NCBI GenBank assembly: GCA_029964075.1
Contig: CM057142.1
Location: forward strand, 31,188,392-31,252,391
Direction of reading: 5' to 3'
Source of the DNA: Patiria pectinifera
Taxonomy: Eukaryota > Echinodermata > Asteroidea > Valvatida > Asterinidae
Length of the DNA stretch: 64,000 nt
This document shows, in pieces, positions 34,601 to 45,415 of this stretch; positions within the stretch are counted from its first letter, which is position 1, and every line of letters begins with the position of its first letter. Under the pieces are notes generated by a model. It was not told where the DNA came from. It worked only from the letters and a program-made list of their open reading frames with translations, and searched no databases. The position numbers were made by a program, and so were the translations under genes.

Positions 34601-37600
34601 TCTGTACTCAACGTTAACAAATATCAAGGTTCACACACATCCCAACGTAATAGGAGTGGGACGGGCTTCCATTGAAACTAGTTCCAGTGTAGTTTCGTTT
34701 TAATAAAAAAAGCTGTTCATGTGTTACCCCTTTGCAAGTTTTGTTCTCATAAAAACTCAGTAGACCGATAAATCCTTGCCTAGCCCCAAACTTGCCACCT
34801 ACCGATCATAAACATAAAGATGCATTTGGTCTGTTAGTCTTTTATATTTGCCAATCCCTGTAACAAACAAATAACACTGCAAATATATCAAGAGCTACAT
34901 CGTTTAGGCCTATGTGAATATTTTTATGAACAGAAATTCACCCGCTTCCAGTGGAACCATTTTGTTTTAACTTGAACCAAAAAAACACCCTTTCGGGTTT
35001 TATAAGTTTAAGTATATACTTCAGTACATTTCATCACAGTGCATCCAGAATCCAACATTTTCAGGGGCCTTAGAGCAGGCCCCTGGCCCTGTGGCCCCAC
35101 GCCGTAAGGGCTCGGAAAATAGAACAAAACATACACGACGAAATTTACTAAATGTAAGAAAGCACTCCTAGCAACAATAATATATACATGCGATCTCATG
35201 CATAATGATACAATTCTTTGTCCAGAATTAATGGAACAAAGACTGGAGATAAAAATACAGGGTTTTCGACTTTTCAGTACAGTGGAAACGTTATAAGAGC
35301 AACAGTATATTCTAAACAAAAAAGTGAAAAAAATTGCCTTTAAAATCTTAAAAAACGTTTGCTAAAGCAATCATATGAAAGTGGCTAGGAATCGCCTCAT
35401 ATTGCACCACAGAGCATCCACATTCCAAAACTTTTAGGGGCCCTTTAAGCCACGCCGTAAGGGTTTTGCGCTCCGCGTTCGCAATAATTTTGTCCGTCCT
35501 TTAGAAATTCCAGCACCCCCTGGCAAAAGTTTGTTCCAGCGGGCTTGAAAATAAGGTTCAATAGTCCAAAGGTTCGATAGTCCGAAAAGACTCTATGATG
35601 GTCCGATGGTCCGAATCGACAGTAAGGTCCGATAGTCCGAATCGACAATAAGGTCCGATAGTCCAAATCAACAGTAACGTCCGATAGTCCGAAGAGTCAT
35701 ACTGACGAACCGTATTGCCCACTCGGACAATCGAACCTTATTCTCAACTCAGATTATCGAACCTTTTTCTCAATTCGGACTATCGAACCCTATCGTCTTT
35801 TCGGACTATCGAACCTTCGGATTAATTAACCGTATTCTTTTTTCGGACTAATGGGACCTTCGGACTATCGAACCTTCGGATTATCGAACCTTCGGACTAT
35901 GGAACCTTCGGACTAACGAACCTTTGGACTAATGACCCTTCGGACTAAAGAATCTTCGTAACCATTGCAAACATAATACCAGTGCAGCAAGTCATGTCCT
36001 GCAGTTTGTAATGGTTTTTAGTTTGGGACGTGAAAAAGACAAACAATTATCCATGATGCACAAGCACAAGTGTGTTTCTTGATTAAATGCACCATCCTTG
36101 TTGTTGATGGACCGTCTATCCTATTGAAGTATCCATCAGACATCATCTTCTGTGTGACACGAGCAGAGGATCTCTGAAGGTCCACTGTGTGAGTAGTTTA
36201 TCCTTTCTTGTTTCCACAAAGCTGGATTGCGACTGAGATCGTGCAAATAAATAATCTTTAAAAAAGCTTTATCTGTAGTGTTGTTTATTAATTATTAGAG
36301 ATTTTGGTAAAAATGAAGTCTTTGTAGAAATTGTAGATATAATTCATTTTTGTGAAAAATAATGCCTCGTGGCATCATTCCTGAGGTAACATTAATGAGA
36401 TAATCATGACGTAAGACATTGCATTTTAACGAATCATTGATCACAACAGGGGATAGCAGCGAGGGTCAAATTTACATCTACATACATGTTTAATTTAATA
36501 CATTAAATCAGAAACGTATATTAAATGTAAAAAAACGATCCATGGCTTATTCCTAACTAATATCTCAATTTTAATGTATAAGTGTGTAATAATTAGCCGA
36601 TGACATCATAATGATGTAACAAATGGCCCTTCCCATCATCCAATTTTTGTATCCTACCTTGTTTTCGAAAAGGTAAACAATGGAGATGCTTTGGTGTGAA
36701 AATGGTGCTTTTGTCCACCCGTGTCTCGATTTTATCACTAAGATACCTCACTTTTCCGCTTATCTTTGGAACAAGTTTAAACATTTAAGATACTAATAAT
36801 CAATTACAAAAACTCTTTTGGCATAGAATTTGAGCCTTTCTCTCAGACATAAAAACAACATCTCACAATACCACATACTGTTTGTATGTTAAAACAAGGT
36901 GTCAAAGTGACTACCCAAAATCCATGATTTTAGCCGAAAACCCCCCAGGTATTTTGACCAAAAAGGTTTTTTGACCCACAAAATCACCCTCAACTATATT
37001 CCATCCCAATGACATACCACTCAAATGAAAGATCTTGTTGTCCCCTTTAATTTGATACCAAATTTGTTGTTGAAATGCTTGCAGTTCTGAAGATTATTAT
37101 TAATTTATATTTTTTCATGTAATAATTAGCTGATGACGTCATAATGACGTCATACATGCCCTTTCCATCATCCAATATTTTGCGTCCGTCTTTTTTTCGA
37201 AAAGGTATACCATGGAGATGCTTTGGTGAAAAAAAGGTGCTTTTGTCCACTGTGTAACGATCCTTAGCATTTTTGTTACTAATGTACCTCACTAATGGTG
37301 AAGAATCCATTAACTAATCCTGCACTTTCAGACCCAGATCCCTTCCAAAATCTAATCGACAAAATGCATGAATAAGGTGGGGCTGAATACTTACTGAAGT
37401 GCATGATTGGTCGGTGGTGTCGGTGTGACAGCTTGGTTGCAGGTCCAGCCAGTGCAATTGGGACCTCGCGTCGTCATGCTGTCGAGAAAATTTAAAAAGA
37501 AAAAGTGTTCATAATTATATGGGGGGGGGGGGGGCTGCTGGTCAGTTTTAGGATATTTGGCTTGTAAGACCCAGTTAGTGCGGGGAGGCGTTTGGATGTT

Positions 37601-40600
37601 ACAGCTTGTTGAGGAAAGAATGGTTTAAAAGTGTGTACCGGTAATGATATTACTTTTTTATTAGTACTCAAAAAGGTTTTGGTGAAGTTTCCTTGTGTAC
37701 CTATATGTACCTCTATCCGTACTAATGAAACAACTCGAAACAACTGAGATAATATTTTGAGCATGTTTATTACTTCAATGTTATTTTTGCAGCTTATTAA
37801 TAGGCTACAACAACCATTAACCAACTAAACATATATGTATATGTCAATTTACGATGTGGGTGTCGTTGTTTGTTATTCTCTTTTGTTAAATATTTCGGGG
37901 GGGGGGGAAAGGAAAATCTTGAACTGATTCATGAACTGATGGAGCTTGTAAACAATCCGACTAATTAACCGTCCTAGACTTTTGCACTTCACAACCCTTC
38001 AAAGTTTGCAAATCACTTTTGCACAGAGTTAGCATCCAACATTGATTACACTACAAAGCCCTGCATAATTCTTGTGTGTGCATACAGCTTTTGCATGCGA
38101 TGGATTCGGTCGCTGTTCATTGCTCTCAACAGTCCTTTCTTGTTTGGGGGGAGGGGGGGGGTACGACCCAGTCACCTTTTTGAAATGGTACATATTAATC
38201 TTTCTTACTTTTTTTCCCGGGCAAAAATTCTCCGTTATTTCTAACTTATCAACAAAAATGAACGATCACGCTCGTAGGTTGTGACCCAATAGATCATAAT
38301 TAACTTGATAAATACTTTGATTAAACCGCAGTCAAAGTCGTCTGACCTTTCCTTCCGGGGCTACCGGAAGGTCAAAGTTAGGTTAATACAGAACATAGAA
38401 AGGACCCTGAAGTCAAAACAAAGATTAAACAGTTGACGTGGTGGTATTATGACGTCATCGTTTACAAGGGCGCCCTCTAGCGGCACATCAAAGACGGTTG
38501 AACTTTTAAATTTACAAACAATTCGTCAGAAATTGTACTAAATTGCACCTAGAAATTCTGTGGACGACCCCAAATGACTTTGCAAGGCTTCAGAGTGGTG
38601 AAGTCATCAGACCGAGGGTTATTGTAGGGAGAATTTCAAAATGATCAGTTTTCTTTTCTTTAATTCAAATCAATCATTATTTTATTCATATCTAATGACT
38701 ATGTTCGTAGCACAAATAATGTTATCCGGTATACATTGTTGTCCTTCGGCTTTCAAATGCTCTTCATCAAACCGGAAGTTATGTGTTATTTGTGTAATAT
38801 CCATTATAATTTCCAAATTTTCGGAAGCCTCTGCACTTCATGATTATACATCCCGTGAGCCAAATCAATCTTTACTTAACACATTGTAACTGATGATGTC
38901 ATCAACATCAAATCGGAAATAAGGTGTATGATGTCTTAACAATGTATATTGAAATTCATCAAACCCTAAATGATGCATTATATTTTCAAAGTAAAAGGCT
39001 GAATTTCGTGATTCTTTTCTGTTCTTCACAAAGTAACTGGACAATGTCATATCAGGCATGTGAGTGAATTTCAAAGAAAAAACCCCAGAGAACTTGTGCA
39101 AAAACAGGGGGGGGGGTGGAATCAGGCCAAAAAGGCCCCCACACAGGCTCTAAGCAAATAAAAACGCAGAAATTTGGGCAACAAAACAAAACATGACTTC
39201 CTGTTTAAACAGATTCTCATACAGGGTGAGTCCATTTGTAAGTTGTTTTCGTTTTGTTGAAAGAACACGTACCTTTTTGTGATCATGGACAGAAGTTTAC
39301 AACGGTGTTCATGTTCAAAATTCCGTAACTTGAAAAGTACAAGAACTTTCGTTAAATAAATGGGCCTGCCATTTGGGTTTTTTCTTTTTTCTACTAACCC
39401 TTTACAATAGTTGCGAGCCCGATCAGTCACCCTGCGTTTGTAACTCAACAAACGCGAATGCCTAGTGTGTTTTGTTTTTGTAGTGCCGGTGTCACATGAA
39501 AATCCGACTCCTATGAAACCCCTTTTTCCCTATTATTGGTTAAACCCCTCACGTGACCGGTCCCTCTCCAAATTATCTATGCATGAGCGTGCGCAATACC
39601 ACCAATGAGTCGGTATTTCATAAAACGTAAATTCATGCTACACCGGTTCAGCGGCTTTGTATAGTCATCCGACGTGCATGGGGCCTTCGTAAACTCAACC
39701 ATTCACAGACGAGGCAGCCATTATGAAAAATGGGGGTGTACTCGCGATTGAATTTTGCACATGTCATGCGATCGTTCCCTTGCGCCTCTGATGCTACCAC
39801 AATGTGCGTGCAAATTATAGTCAGAAAATTCAGGCACACGTTTAGTTTTTGGTTTTAAGATGTCTATTTCACCAATATATTGGCACTGCACGTGAAATGA
39901 AAGTACATGTGCCATTCAATGTCACATCTGAGGGCATCATACATGTTACCAATTTCTGGAGACAATTACAGTTTTGTATTTTGTTCCTCATATTAGAATT
40001 GTTCATCAAATTGGCTCAACTAAAGGCATGATGGTAAGAGTGTTACAAGTTTGGATTTTTACCGATGCAAGAAGTACAAAAACGCATCCCAAATTAAAAG
40101 TAAAATTTTTCAGATATTCTAAATAATCATAAAACAGCATATAAATAATGGCCGTTAACACTTCATAACCCTTCCCCTTAAACTGACCTGATGGGTTACA
40201 AAGATCAGTTACTTTAATCATGGAGCAAGGAAAACGCTTTAATGCGGCAGACATTGACTAATTTTTGCGGGGGGGGGGGGTTCATCAGCAAAAACAATCT
40301 GCAATGAAGACACTTTGTTCTCCGGACACTTGGCCTCCGTAAAATCAATAGGTGGGAGATGGGGGGGGGGGGTGCTGTTCAAATCTGACGATAATCAACA
40401 CTGTATTACAGAATAGTGTCGAAATACCCCTGTAACCCAATTGGCTCTGACAAAATTCTGTGCACAGCCAGAATACTTTGAGGTAGGAGTATGAATGGTT
40501 CGACATATACACCATGCACGGAATTTAAAGAAGTGTGTACATATTTTGCAAAAATCGAGTCCTTTCGCAATATCTCAGACATGTTTAGCAATGTTATTTT

Positions 40601-41057
40601 CCAAATTCGAAATGTTTACCCATTTACACACGACTATTTAAACCCCAAATACTTAGACCGTGATGAATGTCGTCCGCCAGAAAATGAGGTCCTCAATTGC
40701 ACCCGGCAAATTTGACGCAATTATGCCACTGCTTAAAGCATACACATGTGTTTTGGTGAAATATTTTGAGTGGTTTTAAACTCCAACTTACCGCCTAGTT
40801 ATATTTACCCACCTTCTGTTCCCAGTGTGAATGTGATGTGTTGCCGTGGATTTAACGAATACACTTTTCCCCGCATAAAGTTGTTGATGTGTTTCCGTAG
40901 ATTTAACGACAACACTGGAAGCAATTAAGTACATCAATGTTACGAAGAAAGCGATGAAGGCCGTGATCAACCAGATCATGAAGCGATGGTTGCACCGTGG
41001 AATGAACGGTATAGACCGTGTTATAAGGCTCCAAGATACCCGGTGACGTCGGCTCAT
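25316..41057 (-). CDS. ST6GALNAC: ST6GalNAc-like alpha-2,6-sialyltransferase, copy 2
   Basis: Paralogue of copy 1 with identical exon layout: 40813-41057, 30816-30948, 30075-30255, 29532-29697, 26623-26740, 26137-26282, 25316-25616. These join to 429 codons plus stop, all phases matching; the optional stem exon 37395-37478 adds 28 codons. Both disulfide Cys, L motif ([19 protein letters not shown]), S motif ([13 protein letters not shown]) and VS motif (HDIHSE) are present. The first intron is 9.9 kb because of a foldback element, and the D-E intron carries a TBP gene fragment in opposite orientation. The membrane segment reads [19 protein letters not shown]. Nothing in the coding sequence suggests loss of function, though expression cannot be judged. 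Confidence 0.87.
25715..25920 (-). mobile_element. non-LTR retrotransposon 3' end in intron F-G (copy 2)
   Basis: Counterpart of the remnant at 11310 in the same intron, with the T-rich ATTTCATTTAATAT start and TTCTCAGGTAAATACAAAAC. Confidence 0.55.
25930..26060. repeat. dispersed ~130-bp repeat shared by two introns
   Basis: The block from ATCCAATAACAGTA through AAAAGGAACCAGACTATT to TTTGGTTACATTGATTTGAA recurs in intron D-E of the same gene (27137-27265) and at both equivalent places in copy 3 (45730-45865, 47000-47125). Intron D-E of copy 1 lacks it. Confidence 0.75.
26137..26282 (-). CDS. ST6GALNAC: copy 2 exon F
   Basis: Acceptor ACATTCAG|GGATTA. Encodes [17 protein letters not shown]... 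and [11 protein letters not shown]. Donor AAGAT|GTAAGC, phase 2; the alternative donor of copy 1 is destroyed here, which fixes the junction. Confidence 0.86.
26623..26740 (-). CDS. ST6GALNAC: copy 2 exon E
   Basis: Acceptor GCATCCAG|TGTCAAC, donor GATAAG|GTATGG. Encodes [21 protein letters not shown]-to-N at the DVG(T/N)RT position creates the new sequon NRT. Confidence 0.86.
27717..27897. mobile_element. 181-bp MITE with AAAGCCC(A/G)GTTCATACT ends
   Basis: Left TAAAGCCCAGTTCATACT and right AGTATGAACCGGGCTTTA are inverted repeats. Inside are GCGAATGCGAA-type motifs. Shared with copy 3 (47588-47768). No coding capacity. Confidence 0.85.
28460..28810 (+). mobile_element. ~345-bp retroposon with (AAATC)n tail
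   Basis: Present in copy 2 only. Copy 3 reads TTATACAGCCACACC without interruption at 48330-48344, whereas copy 2 has ATACAG, then the insert, then ATACAG: a 6-bp target duplication. The 3' end is ACCAAATCAAATCAAATCAA, typical of non-LTR elements. It lies directly before the TBP exon. Confidence 0.82.
28811..29067 (+). pseudogene. TBP: TATA-binding protein (TBP) N-terminal exon fragment, copy 2
   Basis: Plus-strand frame reads a Gln-rich part (NQHQQSQQR), Ser/Pro/Thr-rich linker, then [18 protein letters not shown] followed by CA|GTGAGT. The end matches the TBP sequence that leads into the conserved core (family: TPATP...SSGIVPQLQN), with Val to Glu. The donor falls inside the Gln codon. It is flanked by genomic intron-like DNA, not by the core exons, so it is a captured fragment. 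It lies antisense inside the D-E intron of sialyltransferase copy 2. Confidence 0.78.
29532..29697 (-). CDS. ST6GALNAC: copy 2 exon D: sialylmotif L
   Basis: Acceptor CTATTAG|ATTACC, donor TTCCG|GTAAGG. Encodes [20 protein letters not shown], then [20 protein letters not shown] and HHMVFR. Confidence 0.88.
30075..30255 (-). CDS. ST6GALNAC: copy 2 exon C
   Basis: Acceptor GTTTTACAG|AAATGC, donor ATAAAG|GTAGGT. Encodes [30 protein letters not shown] (sequon NES) and [17 protein letters not shown]. Confidence 0.87.
30816..30948 (-). CDS. ST6GALNAC: copy 2 exon B
   Basis: Acceptor TGTTACCAG|ACCCTGG, donor CCATCG|GTGAGA. Encodes [20 protein letters not shown] and then [20 protein letters not shown]; a Cys is gained compared with copy 1. 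Confidence 0.82.
31815..31975. repeat. 18-bp minisatellite (copy 2 intron A)
   Basis: Imperfect tandem units of TGTGTAATGCTGATGCGC, about nine copies. Absent from copy 3, where different sequence fills this part of the intron. Confidence 0.82.
33855..34108. repeat. TAGTCCGAAGGTTC minisatellite, forward array (left part)
   Basis: Imperfect tandem units of about 15-17 bp (for example AATAGTCCGAAGGTTC), split from its continuation at 35555-35695 by the nested element at 34117. Confidence 0.88.
34117..35547. mobile_element. 1.4-kb hAT-like element nested in the foldback element
   Basis: Termini CAAGCCCGC(G/T)GGAAC and GTTCCAGCGGGCTTG are inverted repeats, and a GGGGGTGCTG block is mirrored just inside. 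Flanked by the 7-bp duplication AAAATAA (34110-34116 and 35548-35554). It interrupts the minisatellite, so it arrived later than the foldback element. No transposase frame. hAT assignment is from end type and duplication length (usually 8 bp), so tentative. Confidence 0.78.
35555..35960. repeat. TAGTCCGAA minisatellite: forward array then inverted array
   Basis: Forward units run to about 35695, then orientation flips and units read TTCGGACTATCGAACC to about 35960. The switch point near 35700 is the midpoint of the foldback element once the nested insertion is subtracted. Confidence 0.9.
37395..37478 (-). CDS. ST6GALNAC: copy 2 exon A2 (stem cassette)
   Basis: 84 nt, acceptor CTCGACAG|CATGAC, strong donor CTTCA|GTAAGTATT. 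Encodes [20 protein letters not shown] and then PPTNHAL. One sequon (NCT) kept, the second lost compared with copy 1. Phase 2/2. Confidence 0.72.
37479..40812 (-). other. copy 2 first intron, distal part
   Basis: No further exon recognised. Contains a CCGGTGT-type MITE (39483-39646), a conserved CCTTCCGG/CCGGAAGG hairpin (38352-38376, also near 57115) and G-runs. Short open frames at 39849 and 40491 occur in the other copies but lose frame in copy 1. Confidence 0.5.
40813..41057 (-). CDS. ST6GALNAC: copy 2 exon A: start codon, membrane anchor, stem
   Basis: [20 protein letters not shown] tail, then hydrophobic [19 protein letters not shown] anchor, then two VKST(A/E)TH-type stem repeats, one codon longer than copy 1. 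Donor AGAAG|GTGGGT. Confidence 0.82.
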
Positions 41058-44000
41058 TGTTGAAACGGGAACACGGTTTATAGCAGAAACAAAGATAAAG
41101 TTAAGTCTGCTTCTTCAGTAAGTAATGAGAAAAATTCAATCAACAGGTGTGGATACATAGGAGGAATCCACTCCGTGTAATGTTCTTTTAATTATCTTGC
41201 GTCCGTCATTAAAGTCGTTTCTTTATAGGCAGTGATTTCGCCGAACTCCTTTCACAGGGTAATTGTCCACACCATTTTTAACGACGGTCTTCTGCTGGTA
41301 TCACATGTCGTGTTGACAGCTGGGTTTGCCGAAATGATTGGCCCATCATATCATTTCCAAATAACGCCTTCTGTTCTAGATCACCCATCATCACATCAAA
41401 ATGCTGTGTGAAGAGACGAGATAGTACACTGACAGTGTAGACAACAACTCTTTCTTCCACGGCCACCGCTGGTTTGGTAATTGCAGAGACTACCAAGGCC
41501 AAGTTTATCTTTGTTCTGAGGTTGTACACATCCGGTTGGTATTTTAGCGTGTAACATGCATTGAAAAGAAATGTACATTGACCAATGCAATCCGAGTTGC
41601 CCACTTTTTTTTTTATCATACTTCATGAGCTTGCCTTCAATGTATGGCTGTGGTATTCTATTCCTTCCTCCATGTTCACACAATGCACCCATTTTTTTTT
41701 TTTACAGTGACGTGTATGTGACGGTTCGTCAGGCATGGAATCATTCTAGTAATATGTCTATACTATACCCAGACTGTCACCGGAGAACAAAGGATCACGG
41801 TGAAATTGCCCACAAGTCTGGATCGGAACAAAAGAGCCAAATAAAATAGAAATAAACTGGCCCCAAGTCCTCACACTTTCCGCCACAAGAGCGATATTTA
41901 CATACTGACTATAGTATCTCTCACATCTGTGGTGTGCAAAGTCATGGAACACATAATTCATGACCACGTAATGAACTACTTGGAGCATCATAGAATTTCC
42001 GGTGTTGTAGTCGAGTACCTTTTCCGAGTACCGAGTACTGCCGAGTACTTACCTTGCAGAGTACGAGTGCGAGTACTTGTACCTCCGAGTACGAGTACAA
42101 GTACAGGTCTCCGAGTACGAGTACTTGTACTTTTGAGTACGAGTTAGCCTTGGTCAAGGCGTTCGTCGTTATTCGTCCGTACGCGGTAAACGATCGGCGG
42201 CATTATCCTCGCTATGCGCATTAAATACAGCGCGAACAGCGACCTCATACTGCCTCTATTTTATGCAAATCATTTGGATCCGATCGAACGCCTTGGTCCA
42301 ATCGTCCGCAAAAGCTTATCTTTTTCTTCATTTTGCGCTAGATTTCCAGCGCACGACCTCATATGCGAATAAAGATAAGTGTAGGCCGGGCTAATATGTG
42401 TAGTGTCAAATCACGCCTTGGTAAATCTCGACGTCATCCAATCATTTGCAGCTACATGTATTCGCCCTTTGCGGACGTGTTCGAAACCTTATTATTTTGT
42501 GCATTGGCGCTGTGTGTAATGTGAGACATCGACACACAACGTGTGCGTTGTATGTATTATGTAGGCCTACAGTAACATAGTCAGTGGGCTTCGGTAGTCT
42601 AGGGGCTAGACGTTGTTATGGTTTGATACGCGATAACCCAACTCAGCGATAACCCGCCGCCGCGAAAGGGCGCTATCACGACCAACCAATTAGTCTGTTT
42701 CCCCGACCTGACAATTTTTTCCGACGTCCAGACGTCTAAATTGTAGGTCAGGTAGCCTCCGTGGCTAAAAATAAACATGACGAGATTGACGGCCCTTTTT
42801 CAAAGCTCGGCTTCGTTTTCCGAAATCGCTTTATCACATAAAGCTTTAAATGTTCCGATCAAATTTTTAAAACAAATCACTTGCTTCATATATCATACAG
42901 TTATGATATACAGTTTTATACTTCTGTAAAAAAAATATTGACTAATGTTGACCTGGAATCTTCCAATTTAGGCGCCCAAATAGCACTGTTAGCAGGCGGA
43001 GCCGAATGGAGAACACGCCGAGTTTTGGAAAATCCCGGTAACGGTCGTCAAATTCAAAATAGTGCCTGACGCAGCAAAAAGTTCGCCCCTAGATCGTTTA
43101 CGATCCGAGTAACTTGATGCACAAAATCGTCGTTGAATTTCAGGTTTTCAAAATGAAAGCAATGAATATTAATTATCAACTCCTTTTTTAAAAGGTTTTT
43201 TTTATAAGCAATTAGCAGTTAATAAAACCTATATTTAACTCGGAAATACTCGGGCGCTATCCGATTGTCGACGAAATGAATTCGGCAAGCTACGGACATT
43301 TTATTCCCTTCCCCAATTTTATGGCGCTCAAAACTCTCTAATATAAAATATTTTGAGGGTATAACTTTTATTCATGAGCTCGGCGGACGGATTTTTGGCC
43401 TATTTACAGGCGTGCACCCCTAGGCCACTTCCTAAATCTCCCCCGAAAAAAATGGGGGAAACTAGTGCGCATGCGCATGTCAAATCATGCTTGCCTGTCA
43501 AATCATTAAAAAAAATGTTCCCTTTTAGGGGTGTGTCACTTTTTTTTCCATCAAAAGGGGGCAAATTCCAAAAGTGAGCTTGCGGAAGCCCACATGCATT
43601 TCAGATATACATTCTTTAAAACACTAAGAATCACCTATGGACAACTCAACAAGTCAAAAAAAAATTCGTTTGGACCCATTTTTCCAACGCCCCTAGGGTT
43701 GCCATTTTGAATTTCTGAATGGCAGCCATTTTAAACATCTATCCTACATATTTTGCACATATAGGCCTAAATGGACAAAATAATCAACTTTTGAGACATT
43801 TACGTCTTGATCCTTTATATTGTATCCTGAATACAATACTGACCTCCTTGGCAGTTCACTCAAACTGTAACAGCCATTTTAAACTTCAAAATGGCCGAAG
43901 ACTCTTACAGTTAATATTAAAGATATCATCTGCACTTATTGGAAAAAGTCTAAAAATGGCATAGTTCAATAAGTCAAAGAGCAATAAGTTATCAAGCTCA

Positions 44001-44912
44001 GATGATTCAGCGAATGAAATATAAATCACTTGTAATTTGACATAAGTTTAACGAGGCATTTGATATCTTTGACCTCATTCAGAAAGAAAAGCTTGAGACC
44101 GACGAGTATAGTTTCACAAGTTAAATCCAGATCTGGGTGGATTACACAAGATTTGTATCATTATGTAATGTATTTATGTAATTTCAACTGGTTACATGCT
44201 TTCCTGGAATCGTATCAGTCATTTTATGAGTGCGCAAAAAGTGTCAGCATCAGGGTGGCTAATTGCTGTATTTGCACACATCTCTTCAACTCACATCTGC
44301 ACAGTTCAGTGCAGGAACATATTGCAGTTGCACAGTAATTGTCGGTGGAATAGACCCGATACCCATATGAGAGTTAGGTGGGGATTGGGGAGACATCATT
44401 ACAGAGAACCTGTCAAAAACCAGTTTGTCAAGTGTCATGCAAGTCTAGGACACTTGGTCAAAACAATAGCACTGCATGCACAAAGAACTGCCGTAACGAT
44501 GCCCAAATACATGCATGTGGACAAACTGCTATCTGAAAATTTTTGAGTACATGGCTTAATTTAAGGTTTTATTTTCGATGCCATTTTCACCGTACAGGGG
44601 GCCTACCACCAAAAACGTGTAGATTAGGTAGGCCTATATCTTAAAACAATTTCAATATGTCTCCCCAATTTTGAGAAATCTGCGTCAAAAAAGGTTTCTG
44701 GCTACCCTGTAGGTCCAATCTCTATGGTTGTATAATCACACAACTTGCGTAGTGCAAATTAAGAAATAATGTACCAGTTGATGCTGTGAAATCATGCACT
44801 GTTCAATCGGGCATCATGCACTTTGATTTGGTCGGAATCCTATTTAAAGGTTCGCAAGCGGGACACCATGGGTGAACTATCTATCAGGCTCTATTCCTCT
44901 CACGAAAACTTT
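41058..44912. other. 5' flank of copy 2
   Basis: Duplicated non-coding DNA, nearly identical to 59330-62045 but keeping a 1.15-kb stretch (about 43471-44618) that unit 3 has lost. No gene recognised; core promoter not assignable. Confidence 0.5.
42005..42145. repeat. GAGTAC-type minisatellite, unit 2
   Basis: Runs of CGAGTAC and its partial inverse GTACTTGTAC (for example CCGAGTACGAGTACAAGTAC), able to form hairpins. Uninterrupted here, unlike unit 1. Confidence 0.85.
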
Positions 44913-45114
44913 GGAAGGTAACACAGGCGTTGCAAAGCATGGTGGGTACGTGCATTTCGTGCTCAACCTGGTATACAAAAAGAATGCTCAAAGAAATAAG
45001 GTGCGAAGGGCGAATATAATAGACAACCTATAGTAACGACCCAAAAAGTTTGTATTTTGCAGTACACCCTTTGCTTTACGACGATCTAACGCAAAGAGTA
45101 TACTGTTAATGTCA

Positions 45115-45415
45115 TCATGAGTCGCTCCCCGTGGTAAAGAACTCCTTCACGTCCCGCTTGTACCAACTGATGATCCCCGCCCGGTCCAGACCCTTTAATA
45201 TGGCCAACTCGCTGTGTATGTCGTGGGCGGTGTTGCGTCCTTTCTCTATTTTCATACTAATGCGACGAAACACGGTGTCGGTATAGTAAAGGGAGTACTT
45301 GACGTTATAACCCATTCCGTAGACGCTGACTTGGTCGCAGCCGGAGTGAAAGGCAGCCATGAGCATCAAGGCACCCGTGGTGGGACGGTAGGACTTCTGG
45401 GGGGAGTTCACCCAT
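45115..45415 (-). CDS. ST6GALNAC: copy 3 exon G: sialylmotif S, VS motif, C-terminus
   Basis: Same acceptor and length as copy 2; ends ...FFTTGSDS stop. [28 protein letters not shown] and HDIHSE present. Confidence 0.88.

Larger units (their letters stand above)
32652..37294. mobile_element. 4.6-kb foldback-like DNA element
   Basis: Ends TAGTGAGGTAC... and ...GTACCTCACTA with inverted arms of about 0.7 kb (32652-33365 and 36590-37294), flanked by a 3-bp duplication ATG. Copy 3 at 55857-55859 has the unfilled ATG site. Each arm holds two diverged copies of a ~115-bp subterminal block ending in tandem TGACGTCA-like motifs. A second, internal inverted pair is made of TAGTCCGAA minisatellite. 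No transposase-like frame, so it is non-autonomous; superfamily uncertain. Confidence 0.88.
24967..44912 (-). repeat. segmental tandem duplication, unit 2 (19.9 kb)
   Basis: Directly repeats units 1 and 3. Very similar to unit 3 across exons, introns and 5' flank. Its extra length is mainly the 4.6-kb foldback element. Confidence 0.88.

Noticed and set aside
40491..40715. Plus-strand 74-codon frame next to exon A in copies 2 and 3
   Set aside because: The unit 1 counterpart (18921-19175) differs by frame-shifting indels, so no coding constraint is seen.
41278..41619. Minus-strand open frame of about 110 codons upstream of copies 2 and 3 (also 59550-59963)
   Set aside because: Conserved only because the unit is duplicated. 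The frame is broken in unit 1, has no recognised motif and shows amino-acid changes typical of non-coding DNA.
42590..42640. tRNA-like A and B boxes (GTAGTCTAGGGGCTAGAC ... GGTTTGATAC)
   Set aside because: Box spacing is far too short and no cloverleaf can be drawn.
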